A stretch of 17,386 nucleotides of DNA from positions 1-17,386 of the forward strand of contig CAZIWX010000053.1 of assembly GCA_964543125.1 (NCBI GenBank). The letters are read 5' to 3'. Below the pieces are notes generated by a model that ran no database searches, had not been told where the DNA came from, and saw only the letters and a program-made list of their open reading frames with translations. The number at the start of each line of letters is the position of its first letter. The first letter of the stretch is position 1. The position numbers were made by a program, and so were the translations under genes. Of the stretch, positions 6,588 to 14,449 are shown piece after piece. The DNA comes from CAZIWX01 sp964543125 (GTDB lineage Bacteria > Fidelibacterota > UBA8477).

Positions 6588-9500
6588 ATGCTGAAGCGGG
6601 TGAATCCACGGGAATCCGAAGAATATCACAAAAATCTGATCAGGGAGTTTCTTAAGGATACTTTTTATCGGACCGAGTTTTACATCAATACCAAGGACCG
6701 CTTCGACTTGGCAATCCATAACGGTAAATCAAATCATTCCAGTGTCGGCATCTTATTCGAAACTAAAAAGCCGGGTAATTCCAATGAGATGGTCCGGCTT
6801 GCAAAGCCTAACACCAAAGCACTCCGGGAATTGCTCCTCTACTACTTCCGGGAAAGTATCGGTAACGGCAATAAAGAGGTTTGCTATCTAATTGCCACGG
6901 ACCTGTACGAATGGTTCATTTTTAATACGGTTCAGTTTGAAAAACTGTTTACGGGTAACCGGGAGCTGGTAAAAATTTTTAAGGAATTCGAAACCGGCCG
7001 GTTAGCCGGCAAAACTACCGATTGGTTTTATACAAACATCGCCGGGAAAGCCATCGACGAGGTGCTGGACAAGCTTGAGTGTACCCACTTCAATTTGCGG
7101 GATTACACAAAATTCCTTGAACCGGATTATAACGGTAGTTTTTCCAGGCTTATCACGCTGTATAAGCTGTTTTCACCGGCGACACTCCTTAAATTGCCTT
7201 TTGCCAACGACAGCAATACCCTGAATAAACCCTTTTACGATGAACTATTGCACATCATCGGGCTGACCGAAGTCAAGGTCAAAGGGAAGAAGCTGATCCG
7301 GCGGAAACCGGTTAAAGAACTGGATCGGGCTTCACTGCTGGAAAACACCATCGATCAGATCAAATTCAACGACAAGCTCAGCGACCTGAAGGAATCACAA
7401 AAATACGGTGAATCGGATGATAAGCGCAGCTACAATGTCGCTTTGGAACTGGTCATTACCTGGATCAATCGGATTCTGTTTCTGAAACTGTTGGAAGCTC
7501 AACTCCTGAACTGGCATCCAAGGGACAAGACTTACAATTTTCTCGAAATTAAGCGAATTCCTGATTTCGACGAACTGAGCGTCTTGTTTTTTAGAGTACT
7601 GGCCGTGAAAATGGATGAGCGGCAATCCGCGGTGCAACAAGCATTTCCCAATATTCCTTACCTGAACAGCTCATTGTTTGAAATGACGCCGTTGGAACAT
7701 CAAATCTTTACCATCAGCAATCTGCGGGACAATCAACCTTTACCACTGTATAACCGATCCATTCTGAAACAATCCGCACGCTTTAAGAAAACAGCCGAAT
7801 TAAATGCCCTGGAATACCTGTTTGAATTTCTCAATGCCTACGATTTCAGCAGTGAAACCAGTGGCGATGAAGTCCAGGCCGACAACAAGACCCTGATCAA
7901 TGCATCCGTGCTGGGGCTCATTTTCGAGAAGATCAACGGCTATAAAGACGGTTCCTTCTTCACGCCGGGCTTTATCACCATGTATATGGCCCGGGAAGCC
8001 CTGCGCCGGGCGGTGGTGGACAAATTCAATCTAGTGAACGGCTGGCAATGCCAATCGTTGACGGATGTGTATAACCAAATCATGGATAAAGCGGCTGCCA
8101 ATAAGATCATGAACAGCCTGCGCATTTGCGATCCGGCGGTGGGCTCGGGACATTTTCTGGTTTCAGTTTTAAACGAATTTATTGCCATCAAACATGAGTT
8201 GGAAATCCTCATGGATGACGCGGGTAAATTGCTACATAAAGCGTATAGCATCCATGTTGTAAACGATGAATTAGCAATAACGGCCAACGACGATGGGGAA
8301 TTATTTGAGTATCGTCCCATGAATCAGGAAAGTCTGCGGGTTCAGCGCACGCTTTTCCGGGAAAAACAGACCCTCATTGAGAATTGCTTGTTTGGTGTGG
8401 ATATCAATCCCAACGCCACCAAGATCTGCCGGCTGCGGTTGTGGATCGAATTGCTGAAAAATGCTTATTACAAGGATGCCCAACTAATTGAGCTGGAAAC
8501 CCTGCCCAACATCGACATCAACATCAAGGAGGGGAATTCCCTCATCAGCCGGTTTCCGTTGGATGCCGATCTGAAACAGGCATTGAAAAAGAGCCGCCAT
8601 ACGATTGATGAATACAAAATGGCGATCCAAACCTATCACCAATCCACGAATCGGACAGCGCGGAAGCAGCTACTTGAATTGATCGATAAAATTAGGAACG
8701 ATTTCCGGACGGAGATCCAGGCTAACGACCCGTTAATGAAAAAGAAGCTGAAATTGGAAACGGAGTTCGCCAATAAGTATGGTCCGCAACAGATGTTTAA
8801 TCAGGTTGTGACCGCCGCCCAGAAAAAAGACATGACCAAACTGGCCAATGAGATTCAAAAATTGGATGCGGAGATCAAAGCCATTCAATCCAGCAAGATT
8901 TATGAGAATGCCTTCGAATGGCGGTTTGAGTTCCCGGAAGTATTGGATGTGGATGGTAATTTCATCGGATTTGATATGGTGATTGGGAATCCGCCGTATA
9001 TTCGTCAGGAACAATTCAGCAGCGATAAGCCCTATTTAAAGGCTAATTACCAAACCTATGCCGGAACAGCCGATCTGTATGTGTATTTCGTGGAATTGGG
9101 ATTAAACCTGTTACAGGGAAAGGGTCAATTCGGTTTCATTCTGCCCAATAAATGGATGCGAGCCGGGTACGGGAAAAACCTGAGGGAATATTTGAAGCAA
9201 CGACAATTGCATGCCATCGTTGATTTTGGTGATTTGCCGGTGTTTGAAGAAGCCACGACTTATCCCTGCATTATGGCCATTACACCTGAATTTAAAACAT
9301 CCACTTTTCAGGCGGCCAATGTGGATACGCTGAAATTCCCGGTGTCACTTGACGAATATGTTACCTCACATGCGATGCAGGTGGATAGCAATCAGTTGAA
9401 TCCGAGTGGCTGGGTCCTGGCTAATCAGGCTGAACAGGCGTTATTGAAGAAATTACGAACTCAGGGTAAACCGCTGGGGGAATATGTTGATGGCAAAATT

Positions 9501-10244
9501 TACTACGGCATTAAGACCGGTTTGAATGAAGCCTTTGTGATTGATGAGATGACGCGTCAGCAGTTGATCCAAACTGATTCGCATTCGGCGGAGATTATCA
9601 AACCATTTCTGGCGGGCCGGGATATCAAACGGTACCGGCAACCCGTGAGCGATAAATATTTGATCTTCACACGACGAGGAATTGATATCCAAAAGTATCC
9701 GGCGATACTTGAATATTTAGGAAAATACCGGGAACGACTTGAACCTAAACCTAAAGATTTCAAGGGCAATAATTGGCCAGGTCGGAAGCCAGGAACTTAT
9801 AAGTGGTATGAGATTCAGGATGCTGTTGACTACTATGAAGAGTTTGGGAAGCCGAAGATCATTATTCCGGCAATTGTAAAATCTGCAAACTATGCATTTG
9901 ATCCAAACAATCAGTATGGTAATGACAAAACTTCGATTATCCCTACTGACGATTTAGCCCTTTTAGGTATTCTTAATTCCAGACTGATTGATTTTTACTT
10001 AATGCATATAGCTTCGACAAAACAGAATGGGTATTTCGAATACAAACCGGTGTATGTTTCTCAACTACCTATAATAAAATGTGATGACAATTCAATTTCT
10101 AACCTTGTTGATCAAATTCTCGCTGCCAAACGTGCTGATCCGTCAGCGGATACGAGTCAGTTGGAAGCCCGGATCGATCAGATCGTGTATGGGTTGTATG
10201 GTTTGACGGAAGAGGAGATCATGATTGTTGAAGGGAAGGTATGA
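6588..10244 (+). CDS. type IIG (Eco57I-like) restriction endonuclease-methyltransferase
   Basis: This single 1218-residue polypeptide would both cut and methylate DNA. Near the N terminus, D40 and E58-T-K60 form a PD-(D/E)xK nuclease site (FDLAIH, then GILFETKKPG). A helical connector follows. The N6-adenine methyltransferase core has motif I DPAVGSGHF (D515 on) and motif IV NPPY (N801-Y804) for S-adenosylmethionine binding and catalysis. The C terminus (about 960-1190) resembles a TaqI-type target-recognition domain (GRDIKRYRQP, NGYFEYKPVYVSQLPI) and ends with LEARIDQIVYGLYGLTEEEIMIVEG. BREX PglX is an alternative large methylase, but the nuclease motif and the absence of BREX neighbours argue against it. 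No separate specificity subunit is present. The ATG at 6588 is the first standard start, although coding similarity continues upstream. The stop overlaps the transposase start (ATGA). The segment encoding the last part of the recognition domain is AT-rich. Confidence 0.88.
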   Translation: MLKRVNPRESEEYHKNLIREFLKDTFYRTEFYINTKDRFDLAIHNGKSNHSSVGILFETKKPGNSNEMVRLAKPNTKALRELLLYYFRESIGNGNKEVCYLIATDLYEWFIFNTVQFEKLFTGNRELVKIFKEFETGRLAGKTTDWFYTNIAGKAIDEVLDKLECTHFNLRDYTKFLEPDYNGSFSRLITLYKLFSPATLLKLPFANDSNTLNKPFYDELLHIIGLTEVKVKGKKLIRRKPVKELDRASLLENTIDQIKFNDKLSDLKESQKYGESDDKRSYNVALELVITWINRILFLKLLEAQLLNWHPRDKTYNFLEIKRIPDFDELSVLFFRVLAVKMDERQSAVQQAFPNIPYLNSSLFEMTPLEHQIFTISNLRDNQPLPLYNRSILKQSARFKKTAELNALEYLFEFLNAYDFSSETSGDEVQADNKTLINASVLGLIFEKINGYKDGSFFTPGFITMYMAREALRRAVVDKFNLVNGWQCQSLTDVYNQIMDKAAANKIMNSLRICDPAVGSGHFLVSVLNEFIAIKHELEILMDDAGKLLHKAYSIHVVNDELAITANDDGELFEYRPMNQESLRVQRTLFREKQTLIENCLFGVDINPNATKICRLRLWIELLKNAYYKDAQLIELETLPNIDINIKEGNSLISRFPLDADLKQALKKSRHTIDEYKMAIQTYHQSTNRTARKQLLELIDKIRNDFRTEIQANDPLMKKKLKLETEFANKYGPQQMFNQVVTAAQKKDMTKLANEIQKLDAEIKAIQSSKIYENAFEWRFEFPEVLDVDGNFIGFDMVIGNPPYIRQEQFSSDKPYLKANYQTYAGTADLYVYFVELGLNLLQGKGQFGFILPNKWMRAGYGKNLREYLKQRQLHAIVDFGDLPVFEEATTYPCIMAITPEFKTSTFQAANVDTLKFPVSLDEYVTSHAMQVDSNQLNPSGWVLANQAEQALLKKLRTQGKPLGEYVDGKIYYGIKTGLNEAFVIDEMTRQQLIQTDSHSAEIIKPFLAGRDIKRYRQPVSDKYLIFTRRGIDIQKYPAILEYLGKYRERLEPKPKDFKGNNWPGRKPGTYKWYEIQDAVDYYEEFGKPKIIIPAIVKSANYAFDPNNQYGNDKTSIIPTDDLALLGILNSRLIDFYLMHIASTKQNGYFEYKPVYVSQLPIIKCDDNSISNLVDQILAAKRADPSADTSQLEARIDQIVYGLYGLTEEEIMIVEGKV

Positions 10245-10870
10245 CCTATAGCCCGGAGATCCACCATCGCCAGTCGTTACGATTAAAAGGCTATGATTAT
10301 TCCAAACCGGGATTGTATTTCATCACGATTTGCACCCAAAATCGGGAATATTTATTTGGTGATGTGTCTGATGGTAGGATGGTTTTGAATGCCGGGGGCC
10401 GGATTGCACAAACCTGTTGGTTGGATATTCCGAACCATTTTCCCCATGCCATTTTGGATGAATTCATCATCATGCCGAACCATGTTCATGGGATTATCAT
10501 TATAAAACAATCCAAACAAAATACAGGGGCGAAAAATCTTTCGCCCCCACAAAAACAATCATCTGACAACAATATATCATCTGACAACAATTTTTCGCCC
10601 CCACAGGGATTGCCTGAAAATAATATTTCATCTGGACAACAATTTCGATCCCCATCCGGAACAATCGGGTCGATGGTTAGGGGATTCAAGATTGGTGTTA
10701 CCAAATGGTTTCGGCGGAATACCGAGATTTACACGGTCTGGCAGCGGAATTATTATGAGAACATTGTCCATAGTGAAAAAAGTTTAAACCGGATTCGGAA
10801 ATACATCCTGGAGAACCCATTAAAATGGCAGGCTGACCGGTTTCTTGTTTCCCCTAAAAAAAATACCTGA
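10241..10870 (+). CDS. REP-associated (RAYT/IS200-like Y1) transposase, copy 1
   Basis: The 209-residue protein belongs to the TnpA-REP/RAYT branch of Y1 HUH single-strand transposases. The metal-binding HUH motif is H81-V-H83 within IIMPNHVHGII. The C-terminal helix WQRNYYENIVHSE holds the likely nucleophile Tyr171 or Tyr172, followed by the RIRKYILENPLKW signature. The N-terminal signature is RLKGYDYSKPGLYFITICTQNR. A low-complexity insert of about 45 residues (SPPQ, SSDNN, SSGQQ) after residue 90 is encoded by a palindrome and short direct repeats. The start overlaps the restriction gene stop (ATGA), with GAAGGGAAGG as ribosome site. Such proteins are normally single-copy genes that process REP hairpins and rarely mobilise themselves. 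This copy has lost the stop used in copy 2 (CCT TAA became CCT AAA) and runs four codons further. Confidence 0.93.
   Translation: MTYSPEIHHRQSLRLKGYDYSKPGLYFITICTQNREYLFGDVSDGRMVLNAGGRIAQTCWLDIPNHFPHAILDEFIIMPNHVHGIIIIKQSKQNTGAKNLSPPQKQSSDNNISSDNNFSPPQGLPENNISSGQQFRSPSGTIGSMVRGFKIGVTKWFRRNTEIYTVWQRNYYENIVHSEKSLNRIRKYILENPLKWQADRFLVSPKKNT
10526..10547 (+). repeat. REP-like palindrome embedded in transposase copy 1
   Basis: A perfect 9-bp inverted repeat (GGGGCGAAA / TTTCGCCCC) around a 4-nt AATC loop lies inside the reading frame and encodes the peptide GAKNLSP. The right arm with its flank (TTTCGCCCCCACA, 10539-10551) is repeated exactly 54 nt downstream (10593-10605), again in frame. Confidence 0.9.
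10559..10645 (+). repeat. short direct repeats in transposase copy 1
   Basis: TCATCTGACAACAAT occurs at 10559-10573 and 10577-10591 (18-nt period), and a one-base-longer relative, TCATCTGGACAACAAT, begins at 10628. They encode SSDNN, SSDNN and SSGQQ. They are interleaved with the palindrome arms and are present identically in copy 2, 728 nt further on. Confidence 0.9.
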
Positions 10871-10899
10871 ATATTTTTTTATAAAAGGTCGGAGTGAAA

Positions 10900-10972
10900 G
10901 ATTGATCAGATCGTGTATGGGTTGTACGGGTTGACGGAAGAGGAGATCATGATTGTTGAAGGGAAGGTATGA
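10900..10972 (+). pseudogene. 3' fragment of the type IIG restriction gene (unit 2)
   Basis: This stretch repeats the last 24 codons of the restriction gene including the TGA (IDQIVYGLYGLTEEEIMIV and so on), with three substitutions against the intact gene. Reading one step upstream gives SE-stop-K in place of LEAR, so weak similarity may extend further and is broken by a stop. The fragment supplies the ribosome site of transposase copy 2 and has no independent coding role that I can see. Confidence 0.85.
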
Positions 10973-11586
10973 CCTATAGCCCGGAGATCCACCATCGCCA
11001 GTCGTTACGATTAAAAGGCTATGATTATTCCAAACCGGGATTGTATTTCATCACGATTTGCACCCAAAATCGGGAATATTTATTTGGTGATGTGTCTGAT
11101 GGTAGGATGGTTTTGAATGCCGGGGGCCGGATTGCACAAACCTGTTGGTTGGATATTCCGAACCATTTTCCCCATGCCATTTTGGATGAATTCATCATCA
11201 TGCCGAACCATGTTCATGGGATTATCATTATAAAACAATCCAAACAAAATACAGGGGCGAAAAATCTTTCGCCCCCACAAAAACAATCATCTGACAACAA
11301 TATATCATCTGACAACAATTTTTCGCCCCCACAGGGATTGCCTGAAAATAATATTTCATCTGGACAACAATTTCGATCCCCATCCGGAACAATCGGGTCG
11401 ATGGTTAGGGGATTCAAGATTGGTGTTACCAAATGGTTTCGGCGGAATACCGTGATTTATACGGTCTGGCAGCGGAATTATTATGAGAACGTTGTCCACA
11501 GTGAAAAGAATCTAACCCGAATCCGGAAATACATCATGGAGAATCCATTAAAATGGCAGGCTGACCGGTTTCTTATTTCCCCTTAA
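10969..11586 (+). CDS. REP-associated (RAYT/IS200-like Y1) transposase, copy 2
   Basis: This 205-residue protein is the second, nearly identical transposase. HUH motif H81-V-H83 and the C-terminal tyrosines (WQRNYYENVVHSE) are intact, so it should be as competent as copy 1. The first 484 nt of the gene are identical to copy 1. All differences lie in the last quarter: E to V after RRNT, I to V, S to N, N to T, L to M, V to I, and an earlier stop. It ends at SP followed by TAA, which may be the ancestral length. It keeps the same ribosome site and ATGA arrangement, now overlapping the duplicated restriction-gene fragment instead of the gene itself. The insert with the embedded palindrome and direct repeats is unchanged. 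Confidence 0.93.
   Translation: MTYSPEIHHRQSLRLKGYDYSKPGLYFITICTQNREYLFGDVSDGRMVLNAGGRIAQTCWLDIPNHFPHAILDEFIIMPNHVHGIIIIKQSKQNTGAKNLSPPQKQSSDNNISSDNNFSPPQGLPENNISSGQQFRSPSGTIGSMVRGFKIGVTKWFRRNTVIYTVWQRNYYENVVHSEKNLTRIRKYIMENPLKWQADRFLISP
11254..11275 (+). repeat. REP-like palindrome embedded in transposase copy 2
   Basis: This is the exact 728-nt-shifted counterpart of the copy 1 palindrome: GGGGCGAAA / TTTCGCCCC with a 4-nt loop, in frame and encoding GAKNLSP. Its extra right arm lies at 11321-11333. Confidence 0.9.
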
Positions 11587-11831
11587 AAAAATACCTGAAT
11601 ATTTTTTTAAAAAAGGTCGGAGTGAAAGATCGATCAGATCGTGTGTGGGTTGTACGGGTTGACAGTGGCCGGTGAATTTAGGGTTACGGCTACCGGGGGG
11701 ATATAGAGATTCCAGGTTCAAGTAACGAGGCTCGGCGGCGGAAAACCCAAAAACGGGAAACCTTTTAAAAGACATCCTGCTTGTAAGGATAAACACATCG
11801 GTTACATTACTGCCCTTATTTGAGGTAGTCC
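11587..11831 (+). other. gap before prfB, including the array remnant
   Basis: The first part is the AT-rich end of unit 2. The 36-bp third copy of the restriction-gene tail follows (11628-11663). From 11664 the sequence is unrelated to the array and shows no supported gene. The prfB leader (about 11770-11831) has a possible TTGTAA hexamer near 11781, but no clear -10 partner, and GAGGT about 7 nt before the prfB ATG as ribosome site. No terminator is evident between the array and prfB. Confidence 0.5.
11628..11663 (+). pseudogene. 36-bp remnant of the type IIG gene 3' end (unit 3)
   Basis: GATCGATCAGATCGTGTGTGG and the following bases to GGGTTGAC repeat the start of units 1 and 2, with two differences from unit 2. 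Translation in the restriction-gene frame gives IDQIVCGLYGLT. Similarity ends sharply at 11664. Confidence 0.85.
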
Positions 11832-12942
11832 ATGTTTGAAGAATTAAAAGACCAACATAGTAAATTAAAACAGCGTCTCGATGCGCTAAGGGGGCATCTT
11901 TGACCATACCGCGATGGGGTCGGAGCTAGCCGGTCTGAAAAACAAATCGATTGCGCCCGATTTCTGGGATAATCCCCGGGAAGCTCAAAAAATATTACAG
12001 CGCGTTCACCTGCTTGAATCCAAGGTTACCGATTGGGAAAACCTGGTCACCAGGGAAGAAGATTGCGAGGTTTTGTTCGAGTTAGCCGATGAAGAAGCGG
12101 ATGCCGGTCTGGAGGGCGACATTGCCGAGGCGGTCGAAACATTCCAAACCGCGCTGGATGATTTCGAGCTCCGCCGGATGTTGAGCGCTGACGATGATCC
12201 GCTGGACGCGATTCTCACCATCCATCCCGGCGCCGGTGGCACGGAATCTCAAGATTGGGCTTTGATGCTGTTTCGTATGTATACCCGCTATTTTGAGAAC
12301 CGGGGATTCGACTATAAAGTCCTGGATTATCAACCCGGAGAGGAAGCGGGCATTAAAGATGCCACAATCGAAGTGAAAGGTGATTTTGCCTTTGGATACT
12401 TAAAGGCCGAAAATGGGATTCATCGTCTGGTGCGGATCAGTCCATTTGATGCCAATAGCCGCCGCCACACGTCATTTGCCTCCGTATTTGTGTACCCTCT
12501 GTTTGATAACGAAATCGAAATCACCATTGATCCCTCGGACCTGAGAATTGATACTTACCGGGCCAGTGGGGCAGGCGGTCAGCATGTCAATAAAACAGAT
12601 TCTGCCATTCGCATTACACATATCCCCAGCGGCACCGTGGTGCAGTGTCAAAATGAACGCTCGCAGCACAAAAACCGGGACATGGCTCTGAAAATGCTTA
12701 AAAATCGTCTGTATCAATTAGAGCGCGAAAAGGAATTGGCTAAAAAACAGGAACGGGATGCGAATAAATCCGATATCGCCTGGGGCAACCAGATTCGCTC
12801 GTATGTTTTTCAGCCCTACACCATGGTTAAAGACCATCGCACCAAAGAAGAAACCGGCAATATCAACGCGGTAATGGACGGTCGCATTGATCCATTTATA
12901 AAAGCGTATTTGTTGAACACTATGGGAAATTCAGACGCATGA
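11832..12942 (+). CDS. prfB: peptide chain release factor 2 (programmed +1 frameshift)
   Basis: The gene reads join(11832..11900, 11902..12942) and gives 369 residues, close to the 365 of E. coli RF2. Zero-frame codons 1-23 encode MFEELKDQHSKLKQRLDALR and GHL, then meet an in-frame TGA at 11901-11903. After a +1 shift the frame continues as GAC (D24) through the long main ORF. RF2 hydrolyses peptidyl-tRNA at UGA and UAA codons. The tripeptide anticodon SPF (S203-F205) gives UGA/UAA specificity, and GGQ (G248-Q250) enters the peptidyl transferase centre. The RRHTSFASVFVYP, GAGGQHVNKT and NERSQHKNRD blocks match the family. Annotation from the ATG at 11914 would lose the first 27 residues. The stop overlaps the lysS start (ATGA), the common prfB-lysS order. 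Confidence 0.96.
11889..11904 (+). promoter_or_regulatory. prfB +1 programmed frameshift site
   Basis: The site reads AGG GGG CAT CTT TGA C. An internal Shine-Dalgarno-like AGGGGG lies 3 nt before the slippery CTT, followed by a UGA stop and C, which is the classical RF2 autoregulatory arrangement (E. coli has TAT where this has CAT). Low RF2 slows termination at UGA and lets tRNA-Leu slip +1 from CUU to UUU. High RF2 terminates and limits its own synthesis. Confidence 0.95.
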
Positions 12943-14441
12943 GCCAGAAATCATTAAAAGAAATCATTAATCAACGCCGCGGCAAGATTCATGATCTCCG
13001 GGAAATGGGTATTAATCCCTATCCCTACAAATTTAAGCGCAGCCACACGATTGCCGAAGCGCTTGATCGATTTGAAGATATCAAGGAAAAGACCGAGGTA
13101 ACCCTGGCCGGCCGGCTGATGACGATCCGGATCATGGGTAAGGCCAGTTTTGCCCACTTCATGGACGGCACGGGTAAGATGCAGCTCTATATCCGGCAGG
13201 ATGATGTGGGAGAGCAAGCCTACAAAGTCTTCAAGATGCTGGACACGGGGGATTTTATCGGTTTGAAGGGCACTTTAGTCGCCACCCGCACCGGTGAGAA
13301 AACACTGAGGACCGGTGAACTTACTCTTTTGGCGAAAAATTTACGCCCCCTGCCCAACATTAAGGAAAAAGACGGCGAAACTTTTGATGGTTTTGAGGAT
13401 GTGGAGCAACGCTATCGAAAACGGTACTTGGACCTCATCGTTAATCCCGAGGTTAAAGAGACATTTATTCTACGGGCGAAAATTTTTCAAGCCGTCCGTG
13501 AATTTTTCAACCAGCAGGGATATCTGGAAGTCGAGACGCCTATCCTGCAACCGCTTTATGGTGGTGCGAATGCGCGCCCTTTTACTACCCACCATAACAC
13601 ATTGGATGTGGATTTATACCTGAGAATTGCGGATGAACTTTACCTCAAACGCCTCATCATCGGCGGATTCGAGAAAGTATTCGAGTTCTCCCGGAATTTC
13701 CGGAATGAAGGTATGGATCGAAACCACAACCCCGAGTTCACGGCTGTAGAATGGTACGAAGCTTATGTGGACTATTTTTATCTCATGGATCAGGTGGTGG
13801 CGTTGTTTAAGACTTTGGTAAGAACCCTGGGGAAAAATGAATTTGAGTTTAATGGTCACCTGGTCGATCTGAGCCGGACTTTTCACCGGGCCACCATGCA
13901 GGAATTGGTTGCCGAATATATTAAAATTGACCTGAGTGCGGCTGACGAGGGCTTGCTTAAGAAAGTTTGCCGGGAACACCGGATCGCCGTTGCCGAAGAG
14001 GCTAATTACGGACAACTGTTGGATGCTTTGTTTGACGAATTGGTGCAACCCCACCTGATTGAACCAACATTTGTGACTGAATACCCCAAAGCCGTTTCAC
14101 CTTTGGCTAAAATTAAGCGCGATAGTGATGGAACCTTTGTAGAGCGCTTTGAATTGTTCATTGCCGGCAGCGAATTCGCCAACGCTTTCAGTGAGTTGAA
14201 TGATCCCCGGGATCAGCGGGCACGCCTGGAGGCGCAAGCGAAACTCAGAGCGGCCGGAGACGAGGAAGCGCAGGTGGTTGATGAAGATTTTCTGCAAGCC
14301 GTGGAATATGGTATGCCGCCCACGGGCGGGGTCGGAATGGGGATGGACCGATTGGTTATGCTGTTGACGGGGAATCGGTCGATTCGGGATGTCCTGCTTT
14401 TTCCGCAGATGCGTCCTGAGCGGCACACTTCGGAGGGATAG
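12939..14441 (+). CDS. lysS: lysyl-tRNA synthetase, class II
   Basis: LysRS charges tRNA-Lys with lysine using ATP in the cytoplasm. The 500-residue product matches the class II bacterial enzyme (E. coli about 505). An N-terminal anticodon-binding OB-fold occupies about residues 50-150 (VTLAGRLMTIRIMGKASFAH). The catalytic domain shows RYRKRYLDLIVNPEV, motif 2 FRNEGMDRNHNPEFT (from F254), and motif 3 GMGMDRLVMLLTGN (G466 on) ending in the RDVLLFPQMRPE segment. All signature residues for ATP and lysine binding appear intact. The ATG overlaps the prfB stop by 4 nt, so the two are co-translated. The gene ends 8 nt before the next start, which fits one operon continuing into the Lol genes. Confidence 0.97.
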   Translation: MSQKSLKEIINQRRGKIHDLREMGINPYPYKFKRSHTIAEALDRFEDIKEKTEVTLAGRLMTIRIMGKASFAHFMDGTGKMQLYIRQDDVGEQAYKVFKMLDTGDFIGLKGTLVATRTGEKTLRTGELTLLAKNLRPLPNIKEKDGETFDGFEDVEQRYRKRYLDLIVNPEVKETFILRAKIFQAVREFFNQQGYLEVETPILQPLYGGANARPFTTHHNTLDVDLYLRIADELYLKRLIIGGFEKVFEFSRNFRNEGMDRNHNPEFTAVEWYEAYVDYFYLMDQVVALFKTLVRTLGKNEFEFNGHLVDLSRTFHRATMQELVAEYIKIDLSAADEGLLKKVCREHRIAVAEEANYGQLLDALFDELVQPHLIEPTFVTEYPKAVSPLAKIKRDSDGTFVERFELFIAGSEFANAFSELNDPRDQRARLEAQAKLRAAGDEEAQVVDEDFLQAVEYGMPPTGGVGMGMDRLVMLLTGNRSIRDVLLFPQMRPERHTSEG

Positions 14442-14449
14442 CCTGCCCC

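Larger units (their letters stand above)
10172..11663 (+). repeat. tandem array of a 728-bp unit (two full copies plus 36-bp remnant)
   Basis: Unit 1 is 10172-10899, unit 2 is 10900-11627, and a partial unit 3 is 11628-11663. The period is exactly 728 nt. Each unit begins with GATCGATCAG or GATTGATCAG inside the 3' end of the type IIG gene, continues through that gene's stop codon and a complete RAYT transposase gene, and ends with an AT-rich stretch and AAAGGTCGGAGTGAAA. Units 1 and 2 are identical from 10203 to 10724 (522 bp), while about 19 substitutions lie in the outer parts. Unit 3 stops abruptly at GGGTTGAC. Confidence 0.95.

Noticed and set aside
6588..10244. BREX PglX methylase
   Set aside because: A PD-(D/E)xK nuclease motif is present at the N terminus and no brx or pgl genes are nearby.
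10559..10645. CRISPR-like array
   Set aside because: Only three short imperfect repeats inside a coding region, without unique spacers of regular length.
11700..11740. Possible tRNA T-arm (GGTTCAAGT) before prfB
   Set aside because: No flanking stem pairs correctly and no acceptor or anticodon arm can be built.
11548..11907. A 119-codon minus-strand frame across the end of transposase copy 2 and the prfB start
   Set aside because: It reads antisense through the transposase, array remnant and prfB start, with no family resemblance or ribosome site.
13328..13350. GGCGAAAAATTTACGCC in lysS, resembling the transposase palindrome
   Set aside because: The arms pair imperfectly, and the encoded AKNLRPLP is a conserved part of LysRS, so this is coincidence.
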